This document shows positions 10,943-22,583 of a stretch of 64,000 nt of DNA, piece after piece (positions within the stretch are counted from its first letter, which is position 1; every line of letters begins with the position of its first letter). The notes below the pieces were generated by a model. It was not told the origin of the DNA, made no database searches, and saw only the letters and a program-made list of their open reading frames with translations. The position numbers were made by a program, and so were the translations under genes. Source of the stretch: Budorcas taxicolor (Eukaryota > Chordata > Mammalia > Artiodactyla > Bovidae); the NCBI RefSeq assembly GCF_023091745.1, contig NC_068910.1, positions 3,818,272-3,882,271 on the forward strand, in the 5' to 3' direction.

Positions 10943-11584
10943 CACACACCATGGCAGGCCCAAACACGCCTCCATTCTGCAGCCCTCTCCTCCCCAGAGC
11001 TGACTAAGTCATCAAACTTAAAATCTTTGTCATCCTGTCTGTCAAGGTGGCCGAGAGTCAGAACTAAACCAAACTGTGAAGATAAAATTCATTTCAGGAT
11101 CGCCTTCCCCTCCTTCCTCTCCTTTCTTTGGTTGCTCAGAGGCCCATGCAGTTCCCAGGCAGACAAGATGCTCTCACTGTGGTCAACCAGAGGTTCCTGG
11201 GTCAGTTCCCCCCTGTTTTGCATATCTTTTTCTCTACGGCCCATGCACCATCTCCTTCCCTCCATCTCTACCCCGCCCCGCATCTCACTCCCTGCTAGGG
11301 TCACCATCATCTGTACCTGCTCTCCAAATTTGCTCTTAGGCAGTGACATGCTAGAAATAGAATCAGACCATAAAAGTCACACTGTGGCAGTGTGGAGAGA
11401 TGCTTTCACCACCAGACACATCGACAGCTGAGTGTCGTTTCTGCTTTGGCTCAGCCACTTCATTCTTTCTGGAGCTATTCGTAATCGCCCTCTGCTCCTC
11501 CCCAGTACCGTACTGCACACCTTCCGACCTGGGAGCGGGGCCTCATCTTCTGCTGTCATATCTTTTTGCTCTTTCATACTATTC
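10939..11584. other. Unassigned, pyrimidine-rich sequence
   Basis: An open frame of 134 codons at 11,027-11,431 has no domain I recognise, and shorter frames overlap it on both strands. C/T richness explains the lack of stop codons. I make no gene call. Confidence 0.5.
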
Positions 11585-11727
11585 ATGAGATTCTCACAGC
11601 AAGAATACTGGAGTGGTTTGCCATTCCCTCCTCCAGTCTCCAGTGGATCTTCCCGACCCAGGATTTGAACCAGGGTATCCTGCATTGCAGGTGGATTCTT
11701 GACCAAGTGAGCTGTCAGGGAAGCCTT
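11585..11727 (-). repeat. Bov-tA SINE, 3'-truncated
   Basis: The inverted head half is present: 'gcaagaatactggagtggt', 'ggatcttcccgacccagga' and 'gtcagggaagcc' at the right end. The remainder of the monomer is missing. Confidence 0.85.
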
Positions 11728-12570
11728 TTCAGTGGACCACGTTTTGTTAAAACTCTTTACTATGATCATCCATCCTGAGTGGCCCTGCACAGCATGGCTC
11801 ATATCTTCACTGAGCTGACGCCAGCCCCTTGACAAGACTGTGATACTTGAAGGGGGGAGAGATAATAGTTTATTAATATGTGAAGATCTCTCAGGGAATA
11901 TTTGCTCTGTTTTAGGTTACAATTCAAATGTTCATGTCTTTAATGGTGGAACTCTAGCTATGAGAGACAGGCCTGTGGGGGCATGATTTTAGGGTGTTTA
12001 CTGATTTGACTGTCTCAAAATTCCTATGTGTTCACATGGTCAATTCTGAAGAATCCTCACTGAGAGGCTTTGAAGCAGTTAAAATATAATTCTTAAATTC
12101 CTGGTAAATAAAATTTCAGCCTCTTCTTCACATTCTTCTTACAAACCCGCTCGCTGCTTTTGCATAGGATCCAAATTCTTGTTTGAGTGCCGCCTTTTAA
12201 AATTTCCTGTTGGTTATGTTGGAGAAGCTAGCAAGCAGGGATATATGATAAAAAAAAAAATTCCTAAGGTGCAAGAGAAATGGTTACAGGTATTATGGAA
12301 TTATTGTCTCCTTATTTCACTGAAGGCCAACTTGGCAGAAAGGATTTTTTTGAACTCTGTGTTTCTATTATGATGGGGTACATGTGGATTCTGGAGGTGA
12401 ACTCCTGAAAAGAAATTCTTCTCTGAAAAGCATTTCAATGAAAGTCACATATATCCTTCTAAATACCAGAAGAAGGTCAGGCCCTCTGGCCAATACATGG
12501 CTAGCCTTACGACTGACGAGGAGAGTCCCTGGTCACTGTGAATGCAGTAATTGAAGATCTGTGGCTCCTT
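11728..12570. other. Unassigned AT-rich sequence
   Basis: No gene or clear repeat is seen. An A-run lies at about 12,250-12,260. A 64-codon frame (12,179-12,373) has no recognisable product. Confidence 0.5.
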
Positions 12571-12702
12571 GTATGTCACTTTTTCTATTTTTGCCACACT
12601 GCACAGCATGCAGGATCTTAGTTCCCTGACCAGAGCTCAAACCCCACGCCCCCTGCAGTGGAAACATGGAGTCCTAACCACTAGACCACCGGGGAAGTCC
12701 CT
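12571..12702 (-). repeat. CHR/SINE2-type tRNA-derived SINE
   Basis: The inverted element has 'cagcatgcaggatcttag', 'ttccctgaccagagctcaa' and 'gagtcctaaccactagacc', and ends in 'ggggaagtccc'. The right end is the tRNA(Glu)-like head, with no functional tRNA gene. Confidence 0.85.
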
Positions 12703-13178
12703 CCCTATATGTTTTTTGAATGATAACTCATCTTTTATTCTCTAGTGAGACATCTACATGTCTGCCTGTCAGGCTTCATCCTAAATGAATGGCCTGTCTG
12801 TTCTCACTCACCGTGAGTTGTAAGAAGGAAAGATCAGATAATGTTCACCATTTTTAATTGCACTTGGCTTAAGAGTTCCCTCTTCCCATTTTTCCTTTTA
12901 TTGCTCTTGAAGTGTCATGCCAAATAAAGCAAGACTGTCTCCCCTAGCATATTTAAAGCCACCCCCATGTTCCTCGCACCAGGATCAAGCAGGAGAAAGT
13001 TCAAAATGAGCATTCATTTTTGCAGGAAGGTAAGTAGAAATAAATCATTTCTCTAACACAGAGTGCCATCGAGAAAGAAAAATTTGTAATCGCGAATAAA
13101 CCAGTGAAGCCACACCACCATCTAGCTAGCATGGTGCCTAGTAGTTAGTTGCTTCAAAAGGCAATCCTGTTCTATAAG

Positions 13179-13400
13179 GAGAAGTGAAGTGAAAGTGTTA
13201 GTCACTAAGTCGTGTCCAACTCTTTGTGACCCCATGAACTGTAGCCCACCAGGCTACTCTGTCCATGGGATTCTCTAGGCAAGAATATTGGAGCAGGTTC
13301 CCATTTCCTTCTCCAGGGGATCTTCCTAACCCGGGGACTGAACTCAGGTCTTCTGCATTGCAGGCAGGTCCTTTACCATCTGAACCACCAGGGAAGCCCC
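13179..13400 (-). repeat. Bov-tA SINE, full length
   Basis: The inverted element runs from the tail 'gaagtgaaagtgttagtcac' through the monomer to the head, 'ctgaaccaccagggaagcc'. Confidence 0.92.
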
Positions 13401-13883
13401 CTCTGCGGAGAGGGGTTGTGCTATTTGTGGGTAATCCAATAAAGCTTCCAGTAATTCTGCTTTTTTCTGCTCTCATTTAGTTTTTTCCTTTGCTAATCAT
13501 TTGGGATGATGACTCATATTTACTATTGGGCAGTTACCTTCAACTATTCCATTTTTATTTTAGACTTGTCTGCACCCTTTCCAATGGCATAGAATTCCTT
13601 TTCCAGGGAACATGTTATGGCAAATCCTAAAGAAAATCCAGAAACCTGAGTAAGTCTTATTTATAAACCAGTTACCTCCTTTCATCTCCCAAAAAGGTGT
13701 TTATTTTTCTTTTAAACACACTTTTAATAAAGAAAGAAATACCATAGTCTTCCCAAGGGCTAAAATCTTAGTTTGCCTCTGTTTCAAATATTTCTTTATC
13801 CCACTTGAATTCCAATATTTTTTGAGCAAATTAAACAAAATCTGGTTATTAGGGGCCAGGAAAGAAAGGTGCCTCTCCTTGCT
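13401..13883. other. Unassigned AT-rich sequence
   Basis: No gene or repeat is recognised. Confidence 0.5.
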
Positions 13884-14092
13884 GTTATTGTTCAGTCAGT
13901 AAGTCGTGTTCAACTCTTTGCAACCCTGTAGACTGAACTCCAGGAGCTGGTGATGGACAGGGAGGCCTGGCGTGCTGCGATTCATGGGGTGGCAGAGTCA
14001 GACACGACTGAGCGACTGAACTGAACTGAACTCAGCTGAGACTGCAGCATGCCAGGCTTCCCTGTCCTTCCCTCTCCTAGGATCCCTCAAAT
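13884..14092 (-). repeat. BovB 3' end (minus), split by a second BovB
   Basis: The left part is 13,884-13,935 ('gttattgttcagtcagtaag', 'ctctttgcaaccctgtag'). The right part is 14,041-14,092 ('gcagcatgccaggcttccc'). They rejoin into one inverted BovB 3' end once the inner element is ignored. Confidence 0.75.
13936..14038 (+). repeat. BovB 3' end (plus), nested in BovB
   Basis: This begins 'aactccaggagctggtgatg' and ends in the (GAACT)n tail. It is only about 100 bp long. The 6-bp repeat agactg at 13,930-13,935 and 14,039-14,044 is a candidate target-site duplication. Confidence 0.8.
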
Positions 14093-14124
14093 GTTATTAA
14101 GTTTGGCTTGGGATGAGACCCTGG

Positions 14125-14325
14125 GCTTCCCTGGTGGCTCAGTGGTAAAGAATCTGCCTGCAATGCAGGAGCCTTGGCGATGCAAATTTGACCCCTGGAT
14201 CAGGAAGATCCCTGGAGGAGGGCATGGCAACCCATTCCAGTATTCTTGCCTGGAGAATTCCCTGGACAGAGGAGCCTGGCAGGCTACAGTCCATAGAGTC
14301 GGACAGACCGAAGTGACTTAGCATG
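14125..14325 (+). repeat. Bov-tA SINE
   Basis: The head 'ggcttccctggtggctcagt' is followed by 'aatctgcctgcaatgcagg' and the monomer, ending 'gaagtgacttagcatg'. Confidence 0.93.
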
Positions 14326-14859
14326 CGGGGGTGGAACCCTAGAGCAATTTGATTAATTTTCTTTTGCTGAAACCAGTGTTTTGAAAGGAGGGGTAAAACA
14401 AAAAGATTTTCAAATGTCAGGCATTAGAATGTCAACGTTTGCACTATGTTTTATATTTGTCGTCATCATCACATTGAAAAATACTTATTAAGCTATTGAG
14501 TGTGTATGGTGCTGTGGTAAGCAGAGTATAAAGAGAACTATGTCGAGATAATTCCCATTTTTCTGGATGGAAAGGGAAGCTGAGACCACGACACAACATG
14601 AAGACTATAGTTTGGTTCCAGTGGATAAGGCATTATGAAGATTAAAAAGAACAGGGTTTTTGTTGTTGTTGTTATTGTTGTTTGTTTTCACAGTTAAATT
14701 TGTTAAAAAGCAAAGCAACCATACAAAATTATAGAAGTAGGAAAAATATTTAATTTTATACATCAGAAAACCCTGCAAGAGAAAGGCAGAGCGACTTGCC
14801 CAAAGCTACAGAAAATTAAAGACACACTCGGGATGACAACCTCGTCATCCAATTTTTAA
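14326..14859. other. Unassigned; possible MIR at about 14,745-14,850
   Basis: It contains a TTG-rich stretch (14,656-14,690). A weak inverted MIR-like patch reads 'gcagagcgacttgcccaaag'. No gene is seen. Confidence 0.4.
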
Positions 14860-15098
14860 AAATATTCATTTGGTTATGAATTTGGCCGTGTTGGGTCTTA
14901 GCTGCTGCATGCAGGATCTTCTTTGCGTGGCACCGTTTCCTTGTAGCACATGGACTCTCTAGTTGTGGTGTGTGGTGCTCAGGTGTAGTTGCTCTGAGGC
15001 ATGTGGGATCTTAGTTCCCTGACCAGAGATCAAACCCACGTCCTCTGCACTGCAAGACACATTCTTAACTCTACTGGACCACCAGGAGAGTCCCCTAT
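14860..15098 (-). repeat. CHR/SINE2-type tRNA-derived SINE, long form
   Basis: The inverted element has 'ttgggtcttagctgctgc', 'ctctctagttgtggtgtg' and 'gatcttagttccctgacc', and the head end 'ggaccaccaggagagtccc'. The length is near that of the complete artiodactyl form. Confidence 0.85.
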
Positions 15099-15438
15099 AT
15101 CCAAATTTAATGTTCTTTTCATTGCACTGTTTTGCCACGATGTTTTCAGTAAGTTGTTTATAGATGTTATCTCAGCAAAGGTTCAACACTTAAAGGTTAG
15201 AAGCTACAGGATTAGTTTATGAAAACCAGGAAAAGATCAGAGGCAAGCCAAGAGCATGTCTGGGAGATAGAAAAGTTATGAGAGTCAAGCAGGAATGAGA
15301 GTGATGCACGCCCCTCTCACATAGGACGGGAGCACCACAGCAGAGAGAGCCACGCTGGGGGATGTGGTGCCTGGGCTCTGCCTCCTGTTAGCTCCAGGAC
15401 CCAGGATCAGGGACTATCAGTTTCCTTCCTTCCTGGAG

Positions 15439-15642
15439 AGGGCTTCCCTGATGGCTGACAGTAAAGAATCCACCCTCAGTGCAGGAGACCTGGGCTCAGT
15501 CCCTGGGTCAGGAAGATCCGTTAGAGAAGGAAATGGCAACCCACTCCAGTATTCTCGCCTGGAGAATCCCACGGACAGAGCAGCCTGGGGGGCTACAGTC
15601 CATGGGGTCACAAGAGTTCGACATGACTAAGTGACTGATACT
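15439..15642 (+). repeat. Bov-tA SINE
   Basis: The head 'gggcttccctgatggctgac' is followed by the monomer 'gagaaggaaatggcaaccca' and the end 'catgactaagtgactgatac'. Decayed CpGs indicate an older copy. Confidence 0.92.
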
Positions 15643-17521
15643 CCTTGGTGGAGAAGGCAAGCAAGTTGAACTGAATTCCCTCTGAGGTGTTCTTTCCTGC
15701 TCTCACGTGTTGCAATTTCATTATGTGATGGGCACCAAATCATAGGTAGTTCTGGAAAGAGAATCCGGTATTGTTATGGAAGAATGGTAAGCTTCCCACA
15801 GGGTCACACGTGAAACGTTGTCATCCAGAGCCAAGAAGAATGTTCTCTCTCACTAAAGACCTCAGACAGAAAACCAGGCAGCGCTTTTGTTTGTTTCCAT
15901 CTCCATTACTTCTTTATCGCGTAGGAGGATTTGGTTAGGGACTTTTTTTCACTTAGATGTTAGAACTCTAGATCCGTATCTATGTATGTACTCATATATA
16001 TTAAAAACTTTAGGAGTTACTGATAAAAGGAAGCATTTCTTTGTTTCTTTCTTTCTTTTTCACTCATTTGTTTAAATTCTCTCCTCTCTCTGAAGTTTCA
16101 AATTTGGGGTAGTAGGTGAGTTTAGGAAAATGTTCCTCCAGGGACTGGGTGCTCCTCATTCTTGAATCTCCTGGGGAAATACTGTGGTCTGAGAGAATAC
16201 TCATTCTTGCTCTGACTTCAGTTCAACCCCCCAAAAGACAACTAGGTCACACCTGGTTTCTGTTATGTTTAAAAACTCGGCCACCAGGTTGCCCGCTTGA
16301 GACCAAACTGATCACTAAAATAAACGTGACCAACCCGTCCTGACCCAGGTTTAGAAACCCCAGGGTACAAATCTCTCTCTCTCTCTTTTTTTTTTTTGAT
16401 GTGCTAAACCACACAGTCAAACTTGTGCATATGATTATTAAAGAGTTGCAATCATAACTCATTTCAGCATAAAGCCAAGCTAACTTAAGACAGATTTAAA
16501 TAAAGTCATGAGCTCTGCACAGCCCATTTCCTCAGGCCTGAGATCAAGAGCAATGCACATCCCGTCATACCACCCAAGTATCAGGACACAACCTGCAAGT
16601 TTCTGTGAAATGTCTGTGTTTGGTGCTATATCACGTGTTATGTTTTGTCTGGATGGTACTGAGTGTCTAGATGTTTGGAAACATCCAGATCATGGACCTA
16701 AAAACTTTCATCTTGACGGGCTATTTGGCATTATAACCATGAAGCACTTCCAATCAATAACGTTGACATCATCAGCCTTTGATAAAGCATATGCTTTGTT
16801 TTATTTCAGATTGACACGAGAGAGTAAAAAACCCCATAACCATAACATTTTTACTCAGCTTTGCATGTTGGCATCCACTTGCTATTAATACAAACTATAA
16901 AGCAGTTAAAATGGCTCTCAAGTTTTTAGAACATTCTCACTCCTTGCCTGCTTGCTTGCCTGTCTTTTCTTTTTTTGCATTAAAAATTTGATCTTTGCCT
17001 TATTGGAACTATGAAGAAATCTAAATCTGAATAGCCCTTTTTATAATACACAGTCATTGTTTGTACTTGCAAAATTGGATTAAGAAATCACTGGTGTTCT
17101 TACACATGTCTTTTTGCCAAAGAAAATTCAGCGTATTTCTGCCTAGCCGTGAAATTTCCACCAACCAGAGCGAGTGATTTCGTACCACCCACACTCTTCT
17201 CCTTGGCGTCCCCACTTCCCTAGGGAAATATCAGCTTGAAACCCATAGAACATGTAGAAACTCCTCTTGTGCCCTGCTCTGTTACACCTGTCCTGCAGGT
17301 GAAATAATTTCCCAGCTTGTACCACATTATGGGGTCTAGTGCCTAGTCTGTAAAAATCAAATAAACATCTTTCCTATGTTTCCACCTTTCCATCCTGTTC
17401 TTTATCCAAAAGTAAAGACAACAAGTTTCTCTTGATCAGAACCCCTCTCTCTGTACTTCTCTTTCTTACTGTTAGGTATAAAACTCCACTTGGGTGCTAA
17501 TTACTCTCTTGAGCACAAGCA
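15643..17521. other. Unassigned sequence, no young repeats
   Basis: About 1.9 kb has no recognised repeat or gene. A CT/T run lies at 16,374-16,398. A single 126-codon frame at 16,508-16,888 shows no family resemblance. Its flanks lack a consensus splice arrangement, so it is not called. Confidence 0.45.
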
Positions 17522-17717
17522 TAGTCGGTTCATTGGTAAACGCAGAAGATGCGGGTTCAGTCCCTGGGTCGGGAAGATCCCCTGGAGAAGGGCTTGGCAA
17601 CCCACTCCAGTATTCTTGCCTAAGGAATCCCACAGACAGAGGAACCTGGTGGGTTACAGTCCGTGGTATTACAAAAGAGTCAGACACAACTTAGCCACTA
17701 ACCAACAACAAAAACAA
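17522..17717 (+). repeat. Bov-tA SINE with degraded head
   Basis: 'tcagtccctgggtcgggaag' and 'cttggcaacccactccagta' are followed by an (AAC)n-like tail. The tRNA head is eroded. Confidence 0.88.
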
Positions 17718-17835
17718 CACAAATGATTAGAAGTTCCTTCTTGAGTTTTGCTGCAAATTCTTGATTTATTCAAAACCCGAAACTTTTCTTTTCCTAAAAG
17801 CAACACACACATACACACCCCCAGCCTGCATTAAT

Positions 17836-19110
17836 TGTTGTTGTTGTGTTGCTCAGTTGTGTCTTCCTCTTTGCAACTCCATGGACTGCAGGCAGGCAGG
17901 CCTCCCTGTCCTTCACCATCTCCCAGGGTTCGCTCAAATTCAAGTCCGTTGAGTCGGTGATGCCATCCAACCATCTTGTCCTCTGTCGTCCCCTTCTCCT
18001 CCTGCCTTCAGTCTTTCCCAGCTTCAGCATCTTTTCCAAGGAGTCAGCTCTTCGCATTAGATGGCCAAAGTATTGGAGCTTCAGCTTCAGCATCAGTCCT
18101 TCCAATGAATATTCAGGACTGATTTCCTTTAGGATTGACTGGTTTGATCTCCTTGCAGTCCAGGGGACTCTCAAGAGTCTTCTCCAGCACCACAGTTCAA
18201 AAGCATCAGTTCCTCAATGCTCACCCTACTCCATGGTCCAACTCTCACACCCATACATGACTACTGGAAAAACCATGGCTTTGACTAGACGGACCTTTGT
18301 CGGCAAAGTAATGCCTCTGTTTTGTAAATACACTGTCTAAGTTTGCCATAGCTTTTCTTCCAAGAAGCAAATGTTTCTTAATTTCATGGCTGCAGGCACG
18401 ATCTGCAGGGATTTGGAGCCCCCCAAAATAAAAAGTCTGTCACTGCTTCCATTGTTTCCCCATCTATTTGCCATGAAGTGATGGGACCAGATGCCGTGAT
18501 CTTCATTTTCTGAATGTTGAGTTTTAAGCCAGCTTTTTCACTCTCCTCTCTCACCTTCATCAAGAGGCTCCTTAGTTCCTCTTTGCTTTCTTCCATAAAG
18601 GTGGCGTCATCTGCCTATCTGAGGTCATCTATATTTCTCCCACAATCTTGATTCCAGCTTGTGCTTCATCCAGTCTGGCATTTCACATGATGTACTCTGC
18701 ATATAAGTTAAATAAGCAGGGTGACAATATACAGCCTTGACGTACTTCTTTCCCAATTTGGAACCAGTCCATTGTTCCATGTCTGGTTCTAACTGTTGCT
18801 TCTTGACCTGTTGTGATCCACACAGCCAAAGGTTTTAGCATAGTCAATGAAGCAGAAGTACATGTTTTTCTGGAATTCTCTTGCTTTTTCTATGATCCAG
18901 CAGATTTTGGCAATTTGATCTCTGGTTCCTCTGCCTTTTCTAAATCCAGCTTGAACATCTGGAAGTTCTCGGTTCATGTACTGTTAAAGCCTCCCTTGGA
19001 GAATTTTGAGCATTACTTTGCTAGCATGTGAAATGAATGCAATTGTGCAGTAGTTTGAATATTCTTTGGCATTGCCTTTCTTTGTGATTGGAATGAAAAC
19101 TGACCTTTTT
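17836..19110 (-). mobile_element. BovB LINE, 5'-truncated, about 1.27 kb
   Basis: This is the longest BovB in the window. On the minus strand it encodes pieces of the RTE reverse-transcriptase polyprotein. The order from N to C is FRKGRGTRDQIA and the FIDYAKTF region (about 18,977-18,789), LNIQKMKITASGPITSWQID (about 18,540-18,470), RRSNQSILKEISPEYSLEG, then WLDGITDSTDLN. Stops and frameshifts break the frame. The left end is an inverted (AAC)n tail. It is non-autonomous. Confidence 0.95.
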
Positions 19111-20435
19111 GAATGTGATCTTGACCCCACACTAATAGTTTTAAACAATTAATATGAGAATATGTGTTTTATCATCGGTATAACAATCAAAACTTTTTAA
19201 CTGGCAGCTCCTCTTGGCTTTACCTATATCCTAGTACTATCAAAAAGGGAAATGCAAAATAAATTTGTAATCATCATACTGAGCAGAAATCTGGAGTTAA
19301 AAAAATTTTGTTTGTCTCAACAATGCAAGTATATAAGTCAAATAGCATTACAAAGCTTACCACAAACAAACAACTCCCTCCCCAAACTACAGTTCACTTC
19401 CTCACACCGCTGTCTCTGAATTCTGCTCCTCAGAACTTCTCAATCTTTCACCTCTTTCTTCCGCTATTTCTGTTTCTTCCAATATTTCCCCCTGTATTTC
19501 GAAATGATTTGCTTATACTGCTTTTTCTTCATCAGTCAACTTGGGCGTTATCTCACTTGCAACTATGGAGGCTATGAATTTAGCATCTTACATCCTCACC
19601 CACCCATGTCCATCCCTTTCCTTCACTCCTTTTTTTTTTTCCTCAGTACAGTTTTCACAATATTGGGACAGATGAACATTTTGTGTTTACATGTATTATT
19701 TCAATGTAAATATTGCTCACAAAATATTCCTTTTCTTGTACAAAGTTATTTTCCCCTAGAGTTAATAATTATTGTTTCTTGCTTTTTTTTTTTTTTTTTT
19801 TACTGCCACTCTTTCTTCCCAAACTCTGTAAAGAACTGTAGAATTCCTTTCAACACAGTCAGATCATCTGTTGGTATTATTCTGGGGCAGGGGGTGATAT
19901 CTTTCTAGCATCTCTCCATCCTCCCCCTCCAGATAGAATTAGTGGTTCCTTCTGGTCTCCTGTGAACTTGCCAGCCTTGCCTTCGCCATTATCCTGAGAG
20001 CTGCCCTTCCTTTCCCAATGGTGTTTCCCAGTTTCCCGGCTTTGTTGTCCTCACTGTCATTGTTTCGCTCCATTTCTTTGTTGCAGTTCCATCACCAAGT
20101 AACTTGCCAAGGAAAGGTGAGTGGGTGGCAGTTTTTAACAACTTTCTCTTTGCTAATAGCTTTAAGATTACATGACTAAATTTTAATTTCCCCCAGATTC
20201 TCCTATATGGAACATTTTGCCCCATTTGCACACATATACACATGTGTATGTGTATACATATAATAAAAATATTTTTTTCTGAACCATTTAAAACTAAGTT
20301 CTGTACATAATGATCCTTGATCCCTAAAGACTTCGATTTATATTTCATAAGAATAAAGATACTATCTTGTATGTTTATAGCGCTGTTGTGAATTTTGGTG
20401 AATTTAACACTGACACAATTCTTTTATCTGCCATT
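19111..20435. other. Unassigned sequence, T-rich; possibly old L1
   Basis: It includes T-runs at about 19,629-19,640 and 19,784-19,801. The general texture (pyrimidine-rich, 'aatatattgctcac'-like pieces) suggests the minus strand of an old L1 leading into the L1M fragment on its right. I cannot place it. No gene is seen. Confidence 0.35.
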
Positions 20436-21027
20436 CAATTGTGTCAGTTGATCCAAAGATGCGTTTTGTATTATTTTTTCCCCTCCAGTACGGGATCCAG
20501 CCTAGGATCAGGCATTGTGTTTGGGAGTCAGCTGTCTTTAGTCTCTTTTAATCTGGAACTTTTCCACAGCCAGTCTTGGTCATTTATGATGGTTTGTTTT
20601 GGTTTTTTAAAGAATAAAGCCCCCCTCCCCTTTCTTTTATTTTAAATAGAATGCTCTACATTTTGGTTTCCCAGTGTTTCTTCAGAGTGAGATTCTAGTT
20701 ATGCATCCCTGGTCAGAAGTATAACATAAGCGATACTGTGTCTTCCAAGTCCTCACATCTGGAGATGCCCAGTGTCCATCTGTTTCTCACTAATGATGTT
20801 AATTTCAGTCACCTGGTCTAGATGCTATTCAATTTTTTCCCCATTGGATAGTTATTTTCTCCCCTTGTGGTGAGAAACCTGTGGGAAGACACTTTAAGGC
20901 CATGCTAATATCTGCTTCATCACTGAAATTTCCCCCTAGATTTCCTAGTCATTGATGACTCTTGCTTGAAACAATCTTTAACAATTGGGAATGATGATTT
21001 AACTCCTGCATTTACCCATCAGCACTC
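20436..21027 (-). repeat. Old L1 (L1M) 3' UTR fragment
   Basis: Inverted old-L1 3' UTR motifs appear in order: 'ttgatccaaagatgcg', 'gcctaggatcaggcattg', 'ttagtctcttttaatctgg', 'ttcttcagagtgagattc', and 'ttcctagtcattgatgactc'. The fragment resumes after the inserted BovB at 21,916 with 'cagcattcttccaaaagc'. Confidence 0.65.
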
Positions 21028-21915
21028 AGCTTATTTAACTTATATGCAGAGTACATCATGAGAAACGCTGAGCTGGAAGAAGCACAAGCTGGAATCAAGA
21101 TTGCCGGGAGAAATATCAGTAACCTCAGATGTGCAGATGACACCACCCTTATGGCAGAAAGTGAGGAGGAATTAAAAAGCCTCTTGATGAAAGTGAAAGA
21201 GGAGAGTGAAAAAGTTGGCTTAAAGCTCAACATTCAGAAAATGAAGATCATGGGATCCGGTCCCATCACTTCATGGCAAATAGATGGGGAAACAGTGGAA
21301 ACAGTGTCAGACTTTTATTTTTGGGGGGCTCCAAAATCACTGCAGAGGGTGATTGCAGCCATGAAATTAAAAGACGCTTACTCCTTGGAAGGAAAGTTAT
21401 GACCAACCTAGATAGCATATTCAAAATCAGAGACATTACTTTACCAACAAAGGTCTGTCTAGTCAAGGCTATGGTTTTTCCAGTGGTCATGTAAGGATGT
21501 GAGAGTTGGACTGTGAAGAAAGCTGAGCGCCGAAGAATTGATGCTTTTGAACTGTGCTGTTGGAGAAGACTCTTGAGAGTTCCTTGGACTGCAAGGAGAT
21601 CCAACCAGTCCATTCTGAAGGAGATCAGCCCTGGGATTTCTTTGGAGGGAATGATGCTAAAGCTGAAACTCCAGTACTTTGGCCACCTCATGCGAAGAGT
21701 TGACTCATTGGAAAAGACTCTGATGCTAGGAGGGATTGGGGGCAGGAGGAGAAGGGGACGACCGAGGATGAGGTGGCTGGATGGCATCACTGACTCGATG
21801 GACGCGAGTCTGAGTGAACTCCAGGAGTTGGTGATGGACAGGGAGGCCTGGCGTGCTGATATTCATGGGGTCGAAAAGAGTCGGACACGAGTGAGTGACT
21901 GAACTGAACTGAACT
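21028..21915 (+). mobile_element. BovB LINE, 5'-truncated, inserted in old L1
   Basis: The forward strand encodes the last part of the BovB reverse transcriptase: MRNAELEEAQAGIKIAGR, SWQIDGETVETVSD, then after a frameshift SILKEISPGISLEG and WLDGITDSMDASLS. It ends in a (GAACT)n tail. The near-duplicate flanks cagcactc (21,020-21,027) and cagcattc (21,916-21,923) are a candidate target-site duplication. Confidence 0.93.
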
Positions 21916-22385
21916 CAGCATTCTTCCAAAAGCAAGAGCATTCCCTTCTCTCCCCATCTGTCCATCCATCCTTCTGTCTACCTACCCTCCCACCCTCTAT
22001 CAATCTATCAGGCTACAGTCCACGGGGTGGCAAAGAGTTGGACACAACTTAGCGACTGAACGACAATCACACTTAATCCTAATTCAAGTGGAAATGGCTT
22101 CTGGATATGAGTTAGGTGCATGTAAGTTTGTTCTGTGATCAAGGAGAAAGACATGATCCTAAAAGATTGGTGTAAGGGAGAAATGTGATACAGCTCTTCA
22201 GGGAAGGGCACAAACAAACAAACAAGAAAAACTATATTATATTTCTTTATATAATATGTAAAATTGTATTTCATAGGCATTGACCCATATAACTTTCATA
22301 GGACAGATTTAGAAAAATGAGACAACTTTAAGAAGACCTAGTTGCCTGATGTTAAGATGATAGATTTTATTTCACTCTTCTTCAT
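21916..22385. other. L1M remnant, short Bov fragment, then unassigned
   Basis: 21,916-21,960 continues the old L1 interrupted by BovB. A CCAT/CTAC-type pyrimidine stretch follows at 21,955-22,008. 22,012-22,068 is the last about 57 bp of a Bov SINE or BovB ('ggctacagtccacggggtgg'). The remainder is unassigned. Confidence 0.6.
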
Positions 22386-22583
22386 GAGGCTTCCCTGGTG
22401 GCTCAGGTGGTAAAGAATCTGCCTGCAATGCAGGAGACTTGGGTCTGATCACTGGTGGGGGAAGATCCCCTGGAGAAGGAAATGGCAACCCACTCCAGGA
22501 TTTTTGTCTGGAAAATCTGGCAGCTATAGTCCATGGGATCACAGAGTCTGACACGACTGAGTGAATAACACTTTCACTTTCTC
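22386..22583 (+). repeat. Bov-tA SINE
   Basis: 'gcttccctggtggctcaggt' at the head is followed by the monomer, with a deletion around 'aaaatctggcagctatagtc' and the end 'acactttcactttc'. The flanks 'cttcatgag' and 'cttcatgaa' look like an imperfect target-site duplication. Confidence 0.92.

Noticed and set aside
11027..11431. 134-codon open frame
   Set aside because: Pyrimidine-rich low-complexity sequence with open frames on both strands; no domain.
16508..16888. 126-codon open frame on the plus strand
   Set aside because: No recognisable family or domain and no convincing acceptor/donor pair. This length is expected by chance in 64 kb.
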